This document shows positions 60,301 through 64,000 of a stretch of DNA of 64,000 bases, piece after piece (positions within the stretch are counted from its first letter, which is position 1; every line of letters starts with the position of its first letter). The DNA is from Epiperipatus broadwayi. Lineage: Eukaryota > Onychophora > Udeonychophora > Euonychophora > Peripatidae. The notes beneath the pieces were generated by a model. That model did no database searches. It was not told the DNA's origin and saw nothing but the letters and a program-made list of their open reading frames with translations. The position numbers and the translations under genes are program-made. Location: NCBI GenBank assembly GCA_028023455.1, contig JAQFVV010006271.1, positions 1,431,795-1,495,794 on the forward strand, in the 5' to 3' direction.

Positions 60301-61940
60301 TTTTGGCAAGTAATTAAATCTCATTAGCTACTTTTAATGCTAAACCCTGAGAATAGGCGAGTAAAATCTTGAGTGAAAGATAATTAAGTTGGATACATTT
60401 TTTGTTTATGTTGAGAGTTTGATTTATTTACTAATAAGGTATCATTTTAAATGCTAGCCCATTACCATATCAATTGCCAGTCTGACACATAACTGAGAAA
60501 ACTTTTTGTTCTCTGTTTGCTTACTATTTAGTTGAAAGGCCACTTATGTGATATGATCTTGGTGTGTATGTCTCAGAGAGTGAATAAGAAAATTCTTATA
60601 CATATGATTTAAGGAACCAACTTACTTATTTGCCCTATTTCCCAGTTAAGTATTATTTCAGTTTGAAGTGTTGGTTTACTTATTTTCACATTTGTTATCA
60701 AACCAGAACATTTCACCTTTTCATACCATTACCATTGGTTTTAGCATCTCACTCATTATGCCATATATACCGTTACAAATTTTGCCATCCAAATCTGTGG
60801 TGCATTTAAAGATAATCTTTTTATATTTTATGGTCTGTCAGTTATAAGTTAACTACCTAAATCTGTAAGACAAAATCATTGTCTCATCCATCCCTAATTT
60901 AATTTCATTACAATTTGGAACCACAATTTGCAGGGCATATTGAATAAAACAACCTTGCATATCCTATACCATTACAATATATATATTTCATAAATAACGT
61001 TGAAAATACTAAAAAGTTAATTTTTTAAATTTTTGTTAAAACTTAAATAAAATTAGTAATAATTTTAGATTTATTCATTAAAATTATTTCACCCAGGTTC
61101 TTCTATTAACAATGCTAAACAGTCTATAATGCTTGTTAGTTAATAAATAAAGGCAACCACGCGTGTAAAGCACTAATTATATTTCCATTGTTTAAATTTC
61201 TTTTGATTAAAATGGAACTTTCGTTTATAGTGTTCAAAACTTTAAAAATAGAAGTAAATTTTTGATTTGTTAATATTTATCATTGTAAAAAAGTTTATTT
61301 TTATTTGGAAGGAAAATCATTTATTTTACAAAAAAAAATAAAATAATTTAAATTCAAAGAAGTACGATATAATTATAATTAATACTTGCAGCTGGATTTA
61401 TCGGAATTCATGTATAAACAACTTAATTACATGGTTATTTTACAGCGTTATTATAGAAATGCAAATGAAGATTGTTTTATTTCAAATTCTCTTTAAAGGC
61501 ACATACATTGCAGTAATTATTTATATAGACATACAATTGGCTTCATTCAACGTTCGTGTATTCGCTTGATGTGCTGCGATCTGAAATCAAATTCAAACTA
61601 AATAAACTTGACTTTTTTCAATAGACTTAGATTTTTTCTTGTTCCATTGCAACCCTAGCTAATATCATCCAGTACTAATCAGTAAATATCTAACTATTCT
61701 ATGTAGTTCAGTATTTCTCTATCCTTGTGAATGTTGTGAAAACCATACATTTACTATATACTTTAAAAACCGTTAACAGTACCTTTTTGGAATCTTTCTG
61801 CAATGAAACACAATATAAAAAAAAATGAAAAAGTGTCCAATCTGATCAATTGTCAAGCCTGATGGTTACTGATTTGTCTTTCACTATTCTTTATGAAGGG
61901 CAGTAGGAAATATTTATTCCACAAAAGGCTATTTTATTTT
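57356..61940. other. AT-rich stretch with one less AT-rich island
   Basis: No gene recognised. A block at 59,170-59,360 (CGACGGCTGG, TTTCCGCGGCTGG, GCGTAAAGAGCGGC) has more G+C and CpG than its surroundings and could be a promoter or exon, but has no open frame of note. A 64-codon frame at 58,294-58,488 (+) has no recognised similarity. (TA)n runs occur near 59,565 and 60,000. Confidence 0.5.
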
Positions 61941-61950
61941 ATCTTATTCA

Positions 61951-62511
61951 GTAGTCAGTCAATCTTACTATAAAATGACACTTTTTTTTTTTATAAAGTA
62001 CTGTATGTTTTTTAATGAATAATATTTCTGTAGTGTAGTTTTCACTATACAACTCTCCATATGATAGAAATTGGTTTTTGTCAGTTTTTAATACCCTGTG
62101 GAAGAATATAAGTATAAATAATGTTCAAAAGCATGTGAAAAAGATATATGATACCCATGATACATATTTCATGCTGAACCAGCACTCATCAATCAGTCCA
62201 GATCACAATCTATTACACATATCTTTATCATTGTTCAATATATATAGATAGGAAATTACAACAATTTAATTGATAAGTGTCAATCTTAATGCCCTCACAA
62301 CTTTTGATACAAATCACTTGATAGAGGGATATTAATAATTTTTATTAGTCAGTCATTACACTAATCAACTAAATAATAATACTTCTGTAATATAATTTTT
62401 ACTATGTCACTCTTTCACATGGTAGGGAGTAATGTAATAAAAATTACACTAGAAATATTATTCATTAAGTGGGTAATCTCTAGTGTAATGAATGACTAAT
62501 AAAAATTATTA
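61951..62511. repeat. MITE-like inverted repeat and a diverged relative
   Basis: TAATAATTTTTATTAGTCAG at 62,331 continues to TCATTACACTA near 62,361 and pairs with TAGTGTAATGAATGACTAAT... at 62,481-62,511, giving ~30 bp terminal inverted repeats around a ~120 bp centre. The half-element 61,951-62,090 (GTAGTCAGTCAATC... TTCTGTAGTGTAGTTTTCAC) matches the same sequence at lower similarity. Non-coding. The target duplication is unclear because the flanks are AT-rich. Confidence 0.6.
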
Positions 62512-62612
62512 ACATATTATATATTTTTGGTGTATGACAATGATATATATACATATAAAATACATAGTTTGCGGGTTCATCTGTGTTAAAAAAAATTTTA
62601 AATATTAATATT

Positions 62613-62650
62613 CTGACGTTTCGACTTGATCACACAAGTCATCCACTGGG
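62613..62650 (-). ncRNA. Hammerhead-like stem-loop in PLE terminus
   Basis: On the minus strand, CCAGTGGATGACTTGTGTGA leads to TCAAGTC, GAAACGTCAG: GACTT and AAGTC pair around an eight-base loop and GAAAC follows. The upstream box reads GTGGAT rather than a clean CTGANGA. It lies just outside the coding end, as in the other PLE copies here. Confidence 0.35.
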
Positions 62651-62740
62651 TGATAAAAGGTAGAAAGACAGTTGTAGAGGCGCTACAATCACTGATTTGA
62701 ATAAACGTTAAAGTTTCCATCAATAGCAAAACTGTTAAAT

Positions 62741-62940
62741 TTAAGAATGTTTTTTAAAAAAATCTTTCCAAATAGGAGGAAGCTTGCATGTATCATGTTG
62801 CTTATTGATACAATCTGGCCTTTCAAGTATCTCAATGGCTTCTCTAATTTTGCACTGGTAGAGATTATCACATCTGGATATGATCCTGGTAGTAGATAAA
62901 TCAATTTTATGACCTGAATCGATAGTAGATGTCAGAATAT
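62741..62940 (-). pseudogene. PLE GIY-YIG C-terminal fragment
   Basis: The frame (stop at 62,741-62,743) reads STIDSGHKIDLSTTRIIS, then CKIREAIEILERPDCINKQH and KLPPIWKDFFKK. The H...D...I pattern followed by 'K(I/R)REA.EI......IN' and 'LP..W' is the C-terminal end of PLE GIY-YIG endonucleases. The GIY-YIG core itself is missing. The annotated ATG further upstream lies in the inverted arm and is not a natural start. Confidence 0.7.
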
Positions 62941-62995
62941 TAATATTTAAAATTTTTTTAACACGGATGAACCCGCAAAATATGTATTTTATATA

Positions 62996-64000
62996 TGCAA
63001 CCCGTGAAAATCTTCGTTTCAACATATATATATATATAAAATTAAACACTATATAAATGTGTAATAATAGTATTAAAATTAATATTAACTTTAGAGAAAT
63101 TTTTCATATTTTTTCAATGTTTGATGAAAAAAAAGGAACTATTTTTTGTGGATATGTTGCTGTCATAATTAATGCCATCAACAGACTAATAACCAGTTGA
63201 TATCTTGTCAATCATAAAACACACTCTCCATTTAAATATTATCTTATCAAAGTTTAATTGGTAAATTTAGCAATAATTTAACTAAATTTATATTCAAAAT
63301 TGGGTATTATATTGAATGTTTTGATGATATTTGAATGAATATTGAGTTTCTATAATTAGTGAGATGTCAATTAATCTAACTCTGGATAATGTTTATTATA
63401 ACAGAAACATATGTCTAGCAGAGATTGGTTGATTTTTCATTAACTTTTTCCATTTAAAACAGCATAATAAATTTTTACAAAGGGCATATATTATATAAGA
63501 CAGATACATATACACAAACAAAAGAGTTTGCACATGATTCAATGCTACCTGAAAAAAAACCTCTAAACTTCAAGTAGATTCAAATGACAAGCTAAGGAAA
63601 CATGATAGAACAAGAAAACATCAAACATATGTGCTAACCACTATATTATAAGCTATATAAATTTGTATTGCAATAGTCCTGCCATATTCCAAATGTGATC
63701 AACAAGGTTAATTTATCATAAATTATAAAGTTAATACTTATTAATAAAAAATGATTTTTGAGATTTCACTTTCAAATCCAAATAATAAAAATGAAGCAAG
63801 ATAGGAGTAAAATATAATTTGATTCAATCATAAATCATGTAATGGTCAAACATAGCTACATTCATAAAAATATTATAAACTATTTCACTTTTACAGACCT
63901 TTCATCATTCCTAAATGACTGAAAGGAAATTAGATTCTCTATGAATTAAAAATTCATATTAGGATAAAAACTAGCATGCCATCCCAACTGGGAAATTTAT
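62996..64000. other. AT-rich stretch, no gene seen
   Basis: A (TA)n run at about 63,025-63,040; otherwise no ORF or repeat recognised to the window edge. Confidence 0.6.

Larger units (their letters stand above)
62553..62995 (-). mobile_element. PLE-derived hairpin, short
   Basis: Inverted arms of ~64 bp (62,553-62,617 and 62,931-62,995) share GCGGGTTCATC, TTTAAATATTAATATTCTGAC and flanks. The loop carries on the minus strand the C-terminal end of a PLE GIY-YIG protein. This is the same layout as 20.9-21.85 kb but from another PLE lineage, with shorter arms that do not include the coding end. Confidence 0.75.

Overview
The window is strongly AT-rich (roughly three quarters A+T by eye) eukaryotic nuclear DNA from an invertebrate animal. 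That call rests on its mobile elements: RTE-clade LINEs of the type annotated 'craniofacial development protein 2-like' in animal genomes, Penelope-like elements (PLEs) with GIY-YIG endonucleases, Ty3/Gypsy-type gag genes and a Merlin (ISXO2-like) DNA transposon. The species cannot be fixed from sequence alone. I found no convincing host gene, tRNA, rRNA or CRISPR array. Essentially everything recognisable is transposon-derived, and nearly every coding region carries at least one lesion.

Layout. 1.4-2.4 kb: a truncated RTE tail abutting a PLE GIY-YIG reading frame. 2.8-5.4 kb: a decayed RTE LINE on the minus strand. 5.4-16.5 kb: one nested structure in which two near-identical 2.6 kb direct repeats (A and D, LTR-like, TG...CA) bracket a leader and a gag gene. 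The gag is split by a 3.2 kb head-to-head palindrome (B+C) made of two truncated copies of the same 2.6 kb repeat. 16.7-17.3 kb: the C-terminal zinc-binding region of another LINE. 20.9-21.85 kb: a PLE-derived hairpin with 268 bp arms and a 14 bp flanking direct repeat. 26.0-27.4 kb: a second decayed gag and a possible LTR. 30.1-31.7 kb: a Merlin transposon with perfect 8 bp target duplications and ~217 bp terminal inverted repeats, whose transposase has lost the segment carrying the first catalytic aspartate.

35.0-37.4 kb: a PLE C-terminal fragment, a 214 bp tandem repeat and another PLE-like hairpin. 40.5-41.9 kb: a ~1.4 kb palindromic repeat cluster. 43.94-52.46 kb: a coding-free LTR-retrotransposon-like unit with 2.9 kb repeats, an ATAG target duplication, a purine tract before the right repeat, and an interior filled with tandem repeats (LARD-like). 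54.0-57.35 kb: the best-preserved RTE LINE, with endonuclease and reverse transcriptase. 61.9-63.0 kb: MITE-like palindromes and a third PLE hairpin.

Two themes join the separate pieces. First, the PLE-related loci carry a stem-loop followed by GAAA, resembling the stem II side of the hammerhead ribozymes known from PLEs, and three of them are folded as inverted repeats. Second, there are two large LTR-like units with multi-kilobase repeats and little or no coding capacity; one appears to have had truncated, inverted copies of its own repeat inserted into its gag.
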